Below are positions 37,948 through 47,300 of a DNA stretch of 64,000 nucleotides, one piece after another. The notes under the pieces are model-generated. The model was not told the DNA's origin and searched no databases. It was given only the letters and a program-made list of their open reading frames with translations. The stretch covers positions 1,178,001-1,242,000 of the forward strand of contig NZ_CP144913.1 of assembly GCF_037198315.1 (NCBI RefSeq), written 5' to 3'. Every line of letters begins with the position of its first letter. The first letter of the stretch is position 1. A program made the position numbers and the translations under genes. Source of the DNA: Janibacter sp. A1S7. Its GTDB lineage: Bacteria > Actinomycetota > Actinomycetes > Actinomycetales > Dermatophilaceae.

Positions 37948-38223
37948 ATGTTGATCGTCCGAGAAGTGCTCGACCTCCTGCTCGGCATCTACCTGTACAT
38001 CCTCATCGGACGGCTCATCTTCGAGTGGATCCAGGTCTTCGCGCGTCAGTGGCGTCCCCAGGGAGTGATCCTCGTCATCGCCGAGGCGATCTACACAGCA
38101 ACCGATCCGCCGCTGAAGGCCATCCGCAGGGTGGTTCCCCCGTTGCGACTGGGCGGCGTGGCCATCGACCTCGCATTCCTCATCCTCATCATCCTGGTCT
38201 CGATCCTGCGCGCGATCGTCTAG
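37948..38223 (+). CDS. YggT family membrane protein
   Basis: A 91-residue protein with two hydrophobic segments (residues about 5-27 and 68-91) around the conserved loop YTATDPPLKAIRRVVPPLRLGG. YggT proteins sit between sepF and divIVA in most actinobacterial division clusters; an envelope or division role is assumed, and precise function is unknown. The gene has no ribosome site and appears leaderless. Confidence 0.88.
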   Translation: MLIVREVLDLLLGIYLYILIGRLIFEWIQVFARQWRPQGVILVIAEAIYTATDPPLKAIRRVVPPLRLGGVAIDLAFLILIILVSILRAIV

Positions 38224-38226
38224 GCT
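38221..38226 (+). promoter_or_regulatory. Candidate divIVA promoter -10
   Basis: TAGGCT overlaps the yggT stop (TAG). Transcription starting about 38234 would give a leader of about 63 nt ending in GGAGGAAG just before the divIVA ATG. Confidence 0.4.
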
Positions 38227-38296
38227 GAGGGGTGATGCCCGTGCGTGCCGCGCGCCGTACGAGCCCCGCAACTGCCCGATCGCATACGGAGGAAGT

Positions 38297-39367
38297 ATGG
38301 CGCTCACGCCCGAGGACGTCCTCAACAAGACCTTTACCCAGACCCAGTTCCGTCGCGGATACGACGAGCGCGAGGTCGACGACTTCCTCGACGAGGTCGT
38401 CGCCGAGATGAGGCGCATGGTCAAGGACTCGGAGGACCTGCGCTCCCGAGCCGGCGATGGTGGGGCCGCTCCGGCCGCAGCCGCGACCGCTGGCGCCGAC
38501 ACGCCCGACGAGGCCGCGACCCGCGACCTGCGCAGCCGTCTCGAGAAGGAGACCGCCGCTCGCGCCGACGCCGAGAAGCGCGCCGGTGAGCTGGAGCGCC
38601 GGGTGGCCGAGCTCGAGTCGAGCACCACCCCGCGTGAGGGGAAGCCGAGTGGCGACTCCGCGAAGGTCTCCTCCGCCCAGGCCAGCGCCGACGAGCGCAT
38701 CGCCACGGTCAACGCCCGCGCCGACGAGGCCGAGAAGAGCGCGCAGGAGCGCATCGCGGCCGCCAACGCCGCTGCCGAGAAGGCCGAGGCCGATGCCAAG
38801 GCCGCTGCGGACACCACGGCTGCCCAGCCGGCCGCGGACTCCGCCGATGCCGGCGCCGGCCAGATGGCCGCTGCCGCCGGCGGTGGCGCCGGGGCCTCCG
38901 GCCTGATCGCCCTGGCCCAGAAGCTGCACGACGAGCACGTCGCCGAGGGCCAGACCCAGCGCGACAAGATGGTCGCCGAGGCCGAGCGCCAGCACCAGGA
39001 GCTCGTCACCAAGGGGCAGCTCAAGCACGACGAGCTCTCGACCTCGGGCCAGAGCAAGCACGACGAGTTCGTCAAGTCCGGTCAGGCCAAGCGTGACCAA
39101 CTCGTCGGCGAGGGCACCAGCCAGCGTGACAAGCTCGTCTCGGATGCCCAGGCCAAGTCCGCCTCGCTCGTCAGCGAGGCCGAGGCGAAGCGCAAGAAGA
39201 TCCTCGACGACCTGAACGCGCAGAAGACCAGCCTGGAGACCCGCATCTCCGAGCTGACCACCTACGAGCGCGACTACCGCAGCAAGCTCAAGGACTTCAT
39301 CTCCGGTCAGCTCAAGGACCTCGAGACCGCACCCTCGCTCGCCCCCCAGGAGAGCGCAAAGCACTGA
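38297..39367 (+). CDS. divIVA: Polar growth/division scaffold DivIVA (Wag31 type)
   Basis: A 356-residue DivIVA. The N-terminal membrane-curvature domain is LTPEDVLNKTFTQTQFRRGYDEREVDDFLDEV. A Gly/Ala linker and a first coiled coil follow (about 75-110). Residues 217-304 are eight consecutive 11-residue repeats of the type (E/S)GQ(S/A/T)(K/Q)(R/H)D(K/E)(L/F)V(x), a hendecad coiled coil. A conserved C-terminal helix ends the protein (RISELTTYERDYRSKLKDFI). In actinobacteria it organises polar wall growth. GGAGGAAG precedes ATG 38297 by a few bases, and a strong terminator follows. Confidence 0.94.
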   Translation: MALTPEDVLNKTFTQTQFRRGYDEREVDDFLDEVVAEMRRMVKDSEDLRSRAGDGGAAPAAAATAGADTPDEAATRDLRSRLEKETAARADAEKRAGELERRVAELESSTTPREGKPSGDSAKVSSAQASADERIATVNARADEAEKSAQERIAAANAAAEKAEADAKAAADTTAAQPAADSADAGAGQMAAAAGGGAGASGLIALAQKLHDEHVAEGQTQRDKMVAEAERQHQELVTKGQLKHDELSTSGQSKHDEFVKSGQAKRDQLVGEGTSQRDKLVSDAQAKSASLVSEAEAKRKKILDDLNAQKTSLETRISELTTYERDYRSKLKDFISGQLKDLETAPSLAPQESAKH

Positions 39368-39400
39368 TCAGGCCCTGATCGGGTGCGTCCCGATCGTCCG

Positions 39401-39440
39401 ACGAGAGCGGCGGTGTCCTTGCGGGCACCGCCGCTCTCGT
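39401..39440 (+). terminator. Terminator closing the division cluster
   Basis: ACGAGAGCGGCGGTG (39401-39415) is perfectly complementary to CACCGCCGCTCTCGT (39426-39440). Three further inner pairs (one a G-T wobble) leave a TTGC loop. It lies 34 bp after the divIVA stop and marks the end of the cell-division transcription unit. Confidence 0.8.
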
Positions 39441-39572
39441 GTCGTCCGGGACGGGTGGTGCACTGCAGGGGAAACGCCGCAGCGTGATCCTGCTCTCCTC
39501 GCCCAAAACGTCGTACTCTGCGGGCACACCAGGTCCGGGCACGGCACGGACCTCCGGAAATCGAGGACGATC

Positions 39573-40220
39573 ATGGCGGCGAAGAAGTCGACGGCCCGTA
39601 CTGCGGCCCCCAAGAAGTCCGCGCCTGCACAGGGCGCGACCGGCACCACGGCGAACAGGACGACGAAGACGGCGAAGAAGTCCACCACGAAGTCCGCCTC
39701 GACCACGGCGAAGACGCCTGCCAAGAAGACCGCGGCAAGCAAGACGGCGGCGAGCAAGACGGCGGCGAAGCCGGCGAAGGCCAAGGCGCCGGGGAAGAAG
39801 GCGCCGGCCGGCGGGGTGGCCCGGGCCGAGCACCTCGTCGTCCGTGAGGACGAGTCGCCGTGGAGCCCGGAGGAGCTGAAGGAGGTCCGCGTGGAGCTCG
39901 AGGGCGAGATCGCCCGACTGCGTGCGGATCTCCGGTCCTCGGAGAACGAGTTGACCGTCTTCCTCAGGGAGCCGATCGACGGTGCCGGCGACGACCCCGC
40001 CGACGCCGGAGCGAAGTCCTTCGAGCGCGAGCACGAGTTGAGTCTGCTGGCGGGGGCCCGGACCGGGCTGGAGCAGAACCTCCATGCGCTCGAGCGGCTG
40101 GAGGACGGGACCTACGGGATCTGCGAGTCCTGCGGTACCCCGATCGGCAAGCTTCGACTCCAGGCCTATCCGCGTGCGACCCTGTGCATGACATGCAAGA
40201 GCACACAGGAGCGTCGCTGA
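39573..40220 (+). CDS. TraR/DksA-type zinc-finger protein with Lys/Ala-rich tail
   Basis: A 215-residue protein. Residues 1-80 are a histone-H1-like tail of KKS, AKK and KTAAS units. A coiled-coil stem (about 95-165, acidic) leads to a four-cysteine zinc finger, Cys184-x2-Cys187 and Cys205-x2-Cys208. The finger and coiled coil match the TraR/DksA/RbpA-like fold that inserts in the RNA polymerase secondary channel, so a transcription role is likely, but the canonical DksA tip residues cannot be confirmed. The basic tail could hold it on DNA. It starts a new unit after the divIVA terminator and overlaps lspA. Confidence 0.82.
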   Translation: MAAKKSTARTAAPKKSAPAQGATGTTANRTTKTAKKSTTKSASTTAKTPAKKTAASKTAASKTAAKPAKAKAPGKKAPAGGVARAEHLVVREDESPWSPEELKEVRVELEGEIARLRADLRSSENELTVFLREPIDGAGDDPADAGAKSFEREHELSLLAGARTGLEQNLHALERLEDGTYGICESCGTPIGKLRLQAYPRATLCMTCKSTQERR

Positions 40221-40792
40221 GCGCCACACAGCCACCCCGGGACGGTGACACCGGCCCGGCGGGGTCCCGCACGCGGGTCCTGGCGTGGTACGTCATCGCC
40301 GCAGCCCTCGTCCTGGTCATCGACCAGGTGAGCAAGGTGTGGGCACTCACCGCACTCGAGGGGGAGCCGGGCGTCAGCCTGGTCGGTGACCTGCTCGGCC
40401 TGCGGCTGATCCGCAACTCGGGCGCCGCGTTCTCCATCGGCGACTCGATGACCTGGGTGATGACCCTCGTCGCGATGGCCGTGACGGTGGCGATCCTCGC
40501 CGTCGCCCCGCGGATCGGCTCCGCACGATGGAGCCTGGCCCTGGGACTGGTGCTCGGCGGATCGCTGGGCAACCTGGTCGACCGCTTCTTCCGCGATCCC
40601 GGCCCCCTGGAGGGACACGTCATCGACTTCATCGACTACGGCGGCCTCTTCGTCGGGAACGTCGCCGACATCGCCATCGTCGGTGGAGCACTCCTGCTGC
40701 TGTGGCTCGTCTTCACCAACATCGGCATCGACGGCTCGCACCCGCAGCACGCGTCGGGTCGGCGCCACGCCAAGGAGGACACCGATGAGTGA
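40193..40792 (+). CDS. lspA: Lipoprotein signal peptidase LspA
   Basis: A 199-residue membrane aspartyl protease that cleaves prolipoproteins before the lipid-modified Cys. Four hydrophobic helices are visible. Conserved blocks are [36 protein letters not shown] with catalytic Asp130, and [10 protein letters not shown] with catalytic Asp159. ATG 40193 lies inside the end of the TraR-like gene and lacks a ribosome site. CAGGAG sits farther in, ahead of CTG 40217, so the true start may be that CTG; this is uncertain. The stop overlaps the next gene by 8 bp. Confidence 0.9.
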   Translation: MQEHTGASLSATQPPRDGDTGPAGSRTRVLAWYVIAAALVLVIDQVSKVWALTALEGEPGVSLVGDLLGLRLIRNSGAAFSIGDSMTWVMTLVAMAVTVAILAVAPRIGSARWSLALGLVLGGSLGNLVDRFFRDPGPLEGHVIDFIDYGGLFVGNVADIAIVGGALLLLWLVFTNIGIDGSHPQHASGRRHAKEDTDE

Positions 40793-41720
40793 CATCCGCA
40801 ACGTCCTCGTCCCCGAAGGGCTCGAGGGGGAGCGCCTGGACGCCGCAGTGGCGCGTCTCTTCGGTCTCTCGCGCACCCGGGCCGCCGAGCTCGCCGCCGA
40901 GGGCAAGGTCGAGGTCGATGGCGCCGGCGTCGCGAAGTCCACGCGGGTGACCACCGGCGCCCGGATCGAGATCAGGCTGCCGCCGGCACCGACCGACCCC
41001 GGCCTCGAGGTCGTCGCCGAGCCGGTCCCGGGGATGCGGATCGTCCACGACGACGACGACATCGTCGTCGTCGACAAGCCCGTGGGTGTCGCCGCGCACC
41101 CGAGTGTCGGCTGGACCGGACCGACCGTGCTCGGCGGGCTCAAGGCCGCCGGCTACCGGATCACCACCAGCGGCGCCAGCGAGCGGCAGGGGATCGTCTC
41201 CCGGCTGGACGTCGGCACGAGCGGCCTGATGGTGGTGTGCAAGAGCGAGTACGGCTACTCGGTGCTCAAGCGTGCCTTCAAGCAGCGCACGGTCGACAAG
41301 ACCTATCACGCGCTCGTCCAGGGCCTGCCCGACCCGCACGTCGGTACCATCGACGCGCCGATCGGCCGCCACCCCAGCGGCGACTACAGGTTCGCCGTCA
41401 TGGACTCCGGCAAGCACGCGGTCACCCACTACGAGCTGATCGAGGCCTTCCGGCACGCGTCCCTGCTGGACGTGACGCTCGAGACCGGACGCACCCACCA
41501 GATCAGGGTGCACATGGCCGCCCTTCGTCATCCGTGCGTCGGTGACCCGACCTACGGCGCGGACCCGACCCTGGCGAAGAAGCTCGGCCTGGAGCGGCAG
41601 TGGCTGCACGCGATGGGCCTGGGCTTCACCCACCCGGGCTCGGGGGAGTACGTGTACTTCGAGAGCACCTACCCCGACGACCTGCAGCAGGCGTTGGACC
41701 GGCTCGGCGCGATGTCCTGA
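40785..41720 (+). CDS. RluA/RluD family rRNA pseudouridine synthase
   Basis: A 311-residue pseudouridine synthase with an N-terminal S4 RNA-binding domain ([23 protein letters not shown]). The catalytic domain carries Asp142 in [16 protein letters not shown] (canonical RLDKDTSG) and the [11 protein letters not shown] and [10 protein letters not shown] motifs. RluD-type enzymes modify helix 69 of 23S rRNA, but the target cannot be fixed from sequence. AAGGAGG at 40772-40778 selects ATG 40785. The lspA-rluD pairing is usual in actinobacteria. Confidence 0.9.
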   Translation: MSDIRNVLVPEGLEGERLDAAVARLFGLSRTRAAELAAEGKVEVDGAGVAKSTRVTTGARIEIRLPPAPTDPGLEVVAEPVPGMRIVHDDDDIVVVDKPVGVAAHPSVGWTGPTVLGGLKAAGYRITTSGASERQGIVSRLDVGTSGLMVVCKSEYGYSVLKRAFKQRTVDKTYHALVQGLPDPHVGTIDAPIGRHPSGDYRFAVMDSGKHAVTHYELIEAFRHASLLDVTLETGRTHQIRVHMAALRHPCVGDPTYGADPTLAKKLGLERQWLHAMGLGFTHPGSGEYVYFESTYPDDLQQALDRLGAMS

Positions 41721-41730
41721 CGCGCCTGCG

Positions 41731-41949
41731 TCAACGGCGCACGGAGAAGAGCTCGCCGGGGGTGCACCCGAGCACGTCGCACAGCGCCGTCAGCGTCGAG
41801 AAGCGGATGGCCCGGCCGCGGTTGTTCTTCAGCGCCGAGAGGTTGGCGTGGGTGATGCCGATCCGACGACTCAGCTCGGTGAGGGTCATGCCGCGGGCCT
41901 CGAGCAGCGCGTCGAGGTGGCACTCCACCCGGTGGTCCTCGGGGGGCAT
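41731..41949 (-). CDS. Small Xre/Cro-type HTH regulator
   Basis: A 72-residue protein that is almost entirely one helix-turn-helix domain: MTLTELSRRIGITHANLSALKNNRGRAIRFSTLTALCDVLGCTPGELF. This is the YozG-like class of single-domain regulators commonly encoded with DUF2975-type membrane proteins. Its start overlaps the stop of the upstream membrane-protein gene (TGATG). It probably represses its own operon through the 34-bp palindrome at 42532-42565; this is inference. Confidence 0.85.
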   Translation of the reverse strand: MPPEDHRVECHLDALLEARGMTLTELSRRIGITHANLSALKNNRGRAIRFSTLTALCDVLGCTPGELFSVRR

Positions 41950-42512
41950 CAGATGAGCCCGTCCTGGTCCTCCTGGAGCTGGCTCCCGCGCCGCAGGACG
42001 AGCGCGAGGAAGGACAGCGTCATCATCCCGACGTAGAGGTACCACCACTCGGGGGTGACGGCGTGCGGCTCCCACCGCTCGGTGCCGACGGTGGCGTGGA
42101 GGGCGACGTTCGTCGCCAGGCCGCGCAGCAGCGGGGGCAGCAGGAGCAGGAGCAGCGCCGCCCAGCTGGCCCCCGTCGCCCATCGTGCGGTCGAGCGGGT
42201 GAAGATCTCCCCCCGGATCATCCGGACCACGCACACGGTGAGCATGACGAGGACGGCGGCTCCTGCGAGCCACTGGCCCAGCTCTGCGGCGCGCAGCGTC
42301 GTGAGTGCCCATGCGGGGACCTGCGCCGAGTCCACGCGGAGCGTGCTCGCGCCGAGGTCGCCGGCGCCGGTGACGCGCAGGGCCACCCGGCCCTCGCCCC
42401 AGTCATCGGTGAGGGTGGCGGCGACGTGGACCACGAGGGCCCCGCCGGCCAGGGCGTACGCGAAGACCGAGGCCGCGGCATCGCGACGGAGCTTCGTCGA
42501 TGGAGTGGTCAT
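41949..42512 (-). CDS. DUF2975-like membrane protein
   Basis: A 187-residue protein with four hydrophobic helices (about 14-32, 75-100, 115-140 and 155-175), the topology of DUF2975 proteins. The link to an adjacent YozG-type HTH gene is characteristic. Function unknown; such pairs may sense an envelope or membrane signal. AGGAGGG lies 5 nt before ATG 42512, and the operator palindrome lies 20 bp upstream. Confidence 0.7.
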   Translation of the reverse strand: MTTPSTKLRRDAAASVFAYALAGGALVVHVAATLTDDWGEGRVALRVTGAGDLGASTLRVDSAQVPAWALTTLRAAELGQWLAGAAVLVMLTVCVVRMIRGEIFTRSTARWATGASWAALLLLLLPPLLRGLATNVALHATVGTERWEPHAVTPEWWYLYVGMMTLSFLALVLRRGSQLQEDQDGLI

Positions 42513-42531
42513 GGCATCCCTCCTGCGCCTG

Positions 42532-42565
42532 TACATCGTTTCTCGATGCATCGAAAAACAATGTA
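42532..42565. promoter_or_regulatory. 34-bp palindromic operator before the membrane-protein/HTH pair
   Basis: An inverted repeat with 15 of 17 matched pairs, centred at 42548.5; the core CGATGCATCG (42544-42553) is perfect and the ends are TACAT/ATGTA. On the minus strand it contains TTGTTT and, 18 bp on, GATGTA, so it overlaps the likely promoter. Only 20 bp separate it from the start codon. A repressor site, probably for the HTH protein, is the simplest reading. Confidence 0.65.
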
Positions 42566-42607
42566 GCAGACGGGCGAAGGGAGTGGGACCCCGTCGTCGG
42601 GTACGCA

Positions 42608-42645
42608 AACGGCCCCCTTCGCCCGAGTGGGCCAAGGGGGCCGTT
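42608..42645 (-). terminator. Terminator of the acyl-CoA synthetase gene
   Basis: AACGGCCCCCTT (42608-42619) and AAGGGGGCCGTT (42634-42645) form a perfect 12-bp stem, with an inner GCCC/GGGC pair. It lies 10 bp beyond the stop of the minus-strand synthetase gene. Confidence 0.8.
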
Positions 42646-42654
42646 GGAGCGCGG

Positions 42655-44199
42655 TCAGTTGACCTTGCGCTCCCGACCCTCCCAGTAGGGGGCCCGCAGC
42701 TTGAACTTCTGCAGCTTGCCGGTCGCCGTGCGGGCGAGCTCGTCGCGGAACTCGACGGACGTCGGGGACTTGTAGCCGGCGACGCGCGACTTGCACCAGG
42801 CGATGATGTCGGCCTCGGTGGCCGTGGACCCTTCCGTGACGACGACGAGGGCCTTGATCGTCTCGCCCCACTTGTCGTCCGGGACGCCGATGACGGCGGC
42901 CTCGACGACGTCCGGGTGGGAGAACAGGACGTCCTCGACCTCGACGGAGGCGACGTTCTCGCCACCGGTGATGATGACGTCCTTCTTGCGGTCGCTGATC
43001 GTGACGTAGCCGTCGTCCTCGATGTAGCCACCGTCACCGGTGTGGAACCAGCCGCCCTCGAAGGTGCGCTCGGTCTCCTCGGGGAGGTTCCAGTAGCCCT
43101 CCATGATGACGTTGCTCCTGGCCAGGACCTCGCCGGACTCCGACACCGACATCTCGACACCGAGGGCAGGCATGCCGGCCCGCACGAGCTTGCCGGCCCG
43201 GTCCTCGGGCGACAGGTCGTCCCACTCGGCGCGCGTGGTGTTGACCGTCAGCAGGGGAGAGGTCTCGGTCAGACCGTAGATCTGCTGGAACTCCCAGCCG
43301 AGCTCGGTCTCGACGCGGGCGATCGTCTGCGTGGGCGGCGGGGCGCCGGCGACGATGATGCGCACGCGGTCTCGGCCGGGGATCTCGCCCTCCCACTCCG
43401 CGGCCGCCGCCAGGACGGCGTTGACCACGGCCGGCGCGGCGCACATGACGGTGACACCGTGGTCCCGCACCCGCCTGAGGATCTCCGCGCCGTCGATCTT
43501 GCGGATGACGACGTGCTGGGCGCCGACGCCCGTCATGGCGAAGGGCATGCCCCACCCGTTGGCGTGGAACATCGGCAGCGTGTGCAGGTAGACGTCCCGG
43601 TCGCCGATGCCGGCGTGCAGGCCGAAGGTGACGGCATTGACCCAGATGTTGCGGTGGGTGATCTGCACGCCCTTGGGGCGGGCCGTCGTGCCGGAGGTGT
43701 AGTTGATCGTCGCGATGGCGTTCTCGTCCGGCTCCCAGGGGCGCGGCTCGGCGGCGGCGATCTGCTCCTCGGTGCCGAAGAGGTGCTCGTCCTCGCCGAG
43801 GACGAAGGTGTGCTCGGCCTGCACCTCCTCGATGAGGGAGGTCAGCTCGGGGTCGATGTACAGCACGCGAGCCCCGGAGTGCTCGACGATGAACTTGACC
43901 TCCTCGGGGGCGAGGCGGAAGTTGATCGGCACGAGGACGCGCCCGGAGCCGGCGACACCGAAGAAGCTCGTCAGGAGGCGGGCGGAGTTGTGCGAGACGA
44001 CCGCGATCCGGTCGCCGACCTCGATGCCCAGCGAGTCCAGGTGGGCCGCCTGGGCCCGGGCGAGCTGGCGCATCCGGGCGTAGGTCACGCCCGTCAGCGG
44101 CGCCGCCGGCTGGTCCGGCTCGTCGACGACGGCGGTGCGCTCGCCGTAGACGTTCGCAGCGCGGTCGAGGAAGTGGTTCACGGACATGGGGACGTGCAT
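42655..44199 (-). CDS. Acyl-CoA synthetase (AMP-forming, long/medium-chain type)
   Basis: A 514-residue adenylate-forming ligase activating a fatty acid to its CoA thioester. The P-loop is YTSGTTARPKGV, with IYGLTETSPL (A5) and GGWFHTGDGGYIEDDGYVTISDRKKDVIITGGENV (A7-A8) following. The C-terminal catalytic Lys lies in ARTATGKLQKFKLR. The pattern LPMFHANGWG is typical of the FadD/AlkK-type branch. ATG 44199 has AGGAGG 8 nt upstream; an in-frame ATG 12 bp later is possible. It stands alone, divergent from dnaE, with its own terminator. Confidence 0.88.
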   Translation of the reverse strand: MHVPMSVNHFLDRAANVYGERTAVVDEPDQPAAPLTGVTYARMRQLARAQAAHLDSLGIEVGDRIAVVSHNSARLLTSFFGVAGSGRVLVPINFRLAPEEVKFIVEHSGARVLYIDPELTSLIEEVQAEHTFVLGEDEHLFGTEEQIAAAEPRPWEPDENAIATINYTSGTTARPKGVQITHRNIWVNAVTFGLHAGIGDRDVYLHTLPMFHANGWGMPFAMTGVGAQHVVIRKIDGAEILRRVRDHGVTVMCAAPAVVNAVLAAAAEWEGEIPGRDRVRIIVAGAPPPTQTIARVETELGWEFQQIYGLTETSPLLTVNTTRAEWDDLSPEDRAGKLVRAGMPALGVEMSVSESGEVLARSNVIMEGYWNLPEETERTFEGGWFHTGDGGYIEDDGYVTISDRKKDVIITGGENVASVEVEDVLFSHPDVVEAAVIGVPDDKWGETIKALVVVTEGSTATEADIIAWCKSRVAGYKSPTSVEFRDELARTATGKLQKFKLRAPYWEGRERKVN

Positions 44200-44368
44200 C
44201 CTCAGGGCCTCCTGTGGCTGGACGATGGTGTCACTCCTGACGGTAGACCCACCGGTGGGCGGAGAGAAGATCCGCACGGCACGAGGAGCGGTGAACGGCG
44301 CGTGGCCCGCGGTCGGCGGCCGATCGCGCCAGTCCTCGGGCAGGGTCCGGGTTGTCCGTGGCTCGGCC

Positions 44369-44381
44369 TAGACTCGTGGCG
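44369..44381 (+). promoter_or_regulatory. Candidate leaderless promoter of dnaE
   Basis: TAGACT (44369-44374) then 7 nt then ATG 44382, with no Shine-Dalgarno. The 182-bp gap shared with the divergent synthetase shows nothing else I can identify. Confidence 0.45.
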
Positions 44382-47300
44382 ATGTCCGAGCTGCCGCGTT
44401 CCGAGAACTTCGTCCACCTGCACAACCACACCGAGTACTCCATGCTCGACGGGGCTGCCCGGATCACGGACATGTTCTCCACCGCCCAGGAGATGGGGAT
44501 GCCGGCGATCGCGACGACCGACCACGGCTACCTCTTCGGGGCGCACGAGTTCTGGAAGACGGCGCAGTCCTACGACGTGAAGCCGATCATCGGGCTCGAG
44601 GCCTACGTCGCACCCGGCCACACCAGCCGCAAGGACAAGACCCGGGTGAAGTGGGGTGACGAGCGCACCCGCAAGGGCGATGACGTCTCCGGTGGCGGTG
44701 CCTACACGCACATGACGCTGCTGGCGCGCAACAACACCGGCATGCACAACCTGTTCCGGATGGACTCGATGGCCTCCCTGGACTCCGTCTACGCCAAGTG
44801 GCCGCGCCTGGACCGTGAGCTGCTGTCGCAGTACGGCGAGGGGCTCATCGCCACGACCGGCTGTCCGTCCGGCGAGATCCAGACGCGACTGCGCCTGGGG
44901 CAGTATGACAAGGCGATCGAGGCCGCCGGCGAGTTCCGGGACATCTTCGGCACGGAGCACTACTTCCTCGAGCTGATGGACCACGGCAACGAGATCGAGC
45001 GTCGGGTGCGCGAGGACCTGATGCGCCTGGCCAGGGACCTCCAGCTGCCGCTGCTGGCGACGAACGACCTGCACTACGTCAAGCAGGAGGACTACATCGC
45101 CCAGGATGCGCTGCTGTGCATCAACTCCGGCTCGACGCTGCTCGACCCGGACCGGTTCTCCTTCGAGGGGGACGGGTACTACCTGAAGTCACCGGCGCAG
45201 ATGCGTCACCTGTGGCGCGAGCTGCCCGAGGCCTGCGACAACACGCTGCTGGTCGCCGACATGTGCGAGGTCTCGTTCACGGAGGGCGAAGGGCGGTACA
45301 TGCCGCGATTCGACGTTCCCGCCGGGGAGGACGAGCACTCCTGGTTCGTCAAGGAGGTCCAGACCGGTCTGTCGCGGCGCTTCCCCGACGGCATCCCGGA
45401 GTACGCGCAGCAGCAGGCGGACTACGAGGTCGACGTCATCGCGGGCAAGGGGTACCCGGGGTACTTCCTCGTCGTCGCCGACTTCATCAACTGGGCCAAG
45501 CGCAACGGCATCAGGGTGGGGCCGGGCCGTGGCTCGGGTGCCGGCTCGATGTGTGCCTACTCGATGGGGATCACCGACCTCGACCCGGTTCCGCACGGCC
45601 TGATCTTCGAGCGCTTCCTCAACCCCGAGCGACAGTCGATGCCGGACTTCGACGTCGACTTCGACGAGCGTCGTCGCTCGGAGGTCATCCAGTACGTCAC
45701 CGACAAGTACGGTGACGAGCGGGTGGCGATGATCGCCACCTACGGCACGATCAAGGCCAAGCAGGCCGTCAAGGACGCTGCCCGCGTCATGGGCCACCCC
45801 TTCTCCGTCGGCGAGCAGCTGACCAAGGCCATGCCGGCCGACGTCATGGGCAAGGGCGTCCCGCTGAACAAGATGTACGACCCCGAGCACGAGCGCTACA
45901 ACGAGGGCCAGGAGTTCCGCGACCTCGTCGAGAGCGAGAAGCACCTCGGCGAGATCGTCGAGACGGCCAAGGGGCTGGAGGGGCTGAAGCGTCAGTGGGG
46001 CGTGCACGCCGCCGGTGTCATCATGTCCAGCGAACCGCTGATCGACGTGATCCCGATCATGCGACGCCTGCAGGACGGGCAGGTGCTCACCCAGTTCGAC
46101 TACCCCACGTGCGAGACGCTCGGGCTGGTCAAGATGGACTTCCTCGGCCTGCGCAACCTGACGATCCTCGACGACGCCCTGGTCAACATCAGGACGAACC
46201 GTGACGAGGAGATCGACCTCGACGCGCTGAGCAAGGACATGACCGACACGGCGACCTACCGCCTGCTCGGTCGGGGTGACACCCTCGGTGTCTTCCAGCT
46301 CGACGGCGGCGGCATGCGCACGCTGCTGCGGCTGATGCAGCCGGACAACTTCGAGGACATCTCCGCCGCGCTCGCGCTCTACCGGCCCGGACCGATGGGC
46401 GTGAACGCCCACACGAACTTCGCCCTGCGCAAGAACGGTCGCCAGGAGGTCGTCCCGCTCGACCCCCAGCTGAAGGGCAAGCTCCAGCCGCAGATGGTCG
46501 AGGCACTGGAGCCGATCCTGGGTACGACCCACGGCCTGTGCATCTACCAGGAGCAGGTGATGGAGATCGCGCAGAAGCTCGCGGGGTACACCCTGGGCAA
46601 TGCCGACCTGCTCCGGCGCGCGATGGGCAAGAAGAAGAAGGAGGTCCTCGACAAGGAGTACGTGCCCTTCTCCGAGGGGATGAAGGCCAACGGCTACAAC
46701 GAGGACTCGGTCGCCGCGCTGTGGGGCGTGCTCGTCCCCTTCTCCGACTACGCCTTCAACAAGGCGCACACCGCGGCCTACGGCCTCGTCTCGTACTGGA
46801 CCGCCTACCTCAAGGCCAACTACCCGGCCGAGTACATGGCGGCGTTGCTCACCTCCGTCGGCGACGACAAGGACAAGTCGGCGCTGTACCTCAACGAGTG
46901 CCGCCGCATGGGCATCAACGTGCTTCCCCCGTCGGTCAACGAGTCCCAGGGGCCCTTTGCCGCCGTCGGCGAGGACATCCGATTCGGCCTGCTCGCGATC
47001 CGCAACGTCGGTCGCAACGTCGTCGACGCGATCATCGCCACCCGCGAGGAGAAGGGGGCGTTCACCTCCTTCGAGGACTTCCTCGCCAAGTGCCCGGCGA
47101 TCGTCTGCAACAAGCGCACCATCGAGTCGTTGATCATGGCCGGCGCCTTCGACGACCTCGACCATCCCCGCCAGGGCCTGGTCATGGTCCACGAGGAGTA
47201 CGTCGAGGCCTTCGTCGGCGTCAAGCGTCAGGAGGCGGTCGGTCAGGACTCGCTGTGGGACATGTTCGGCGGCGACGAGGCCGACGACGCCCCCGGGGGC

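Noticed and set aside
42541..42607. CGATGCATCG core as a mobile-element end
   Set aside because: No transposase, no direct target repeats and no second inverted end nearby; its place at a promoter fits an operator.
44200..44381. Search for a small gene or RNA between the acyl-CoA synthetase and dnaE
   Set aside because: No frame with a ribosome site and no convincing structure; only the ribosome site of the synthetase and a -10-like hexamer for dnaE are visible.
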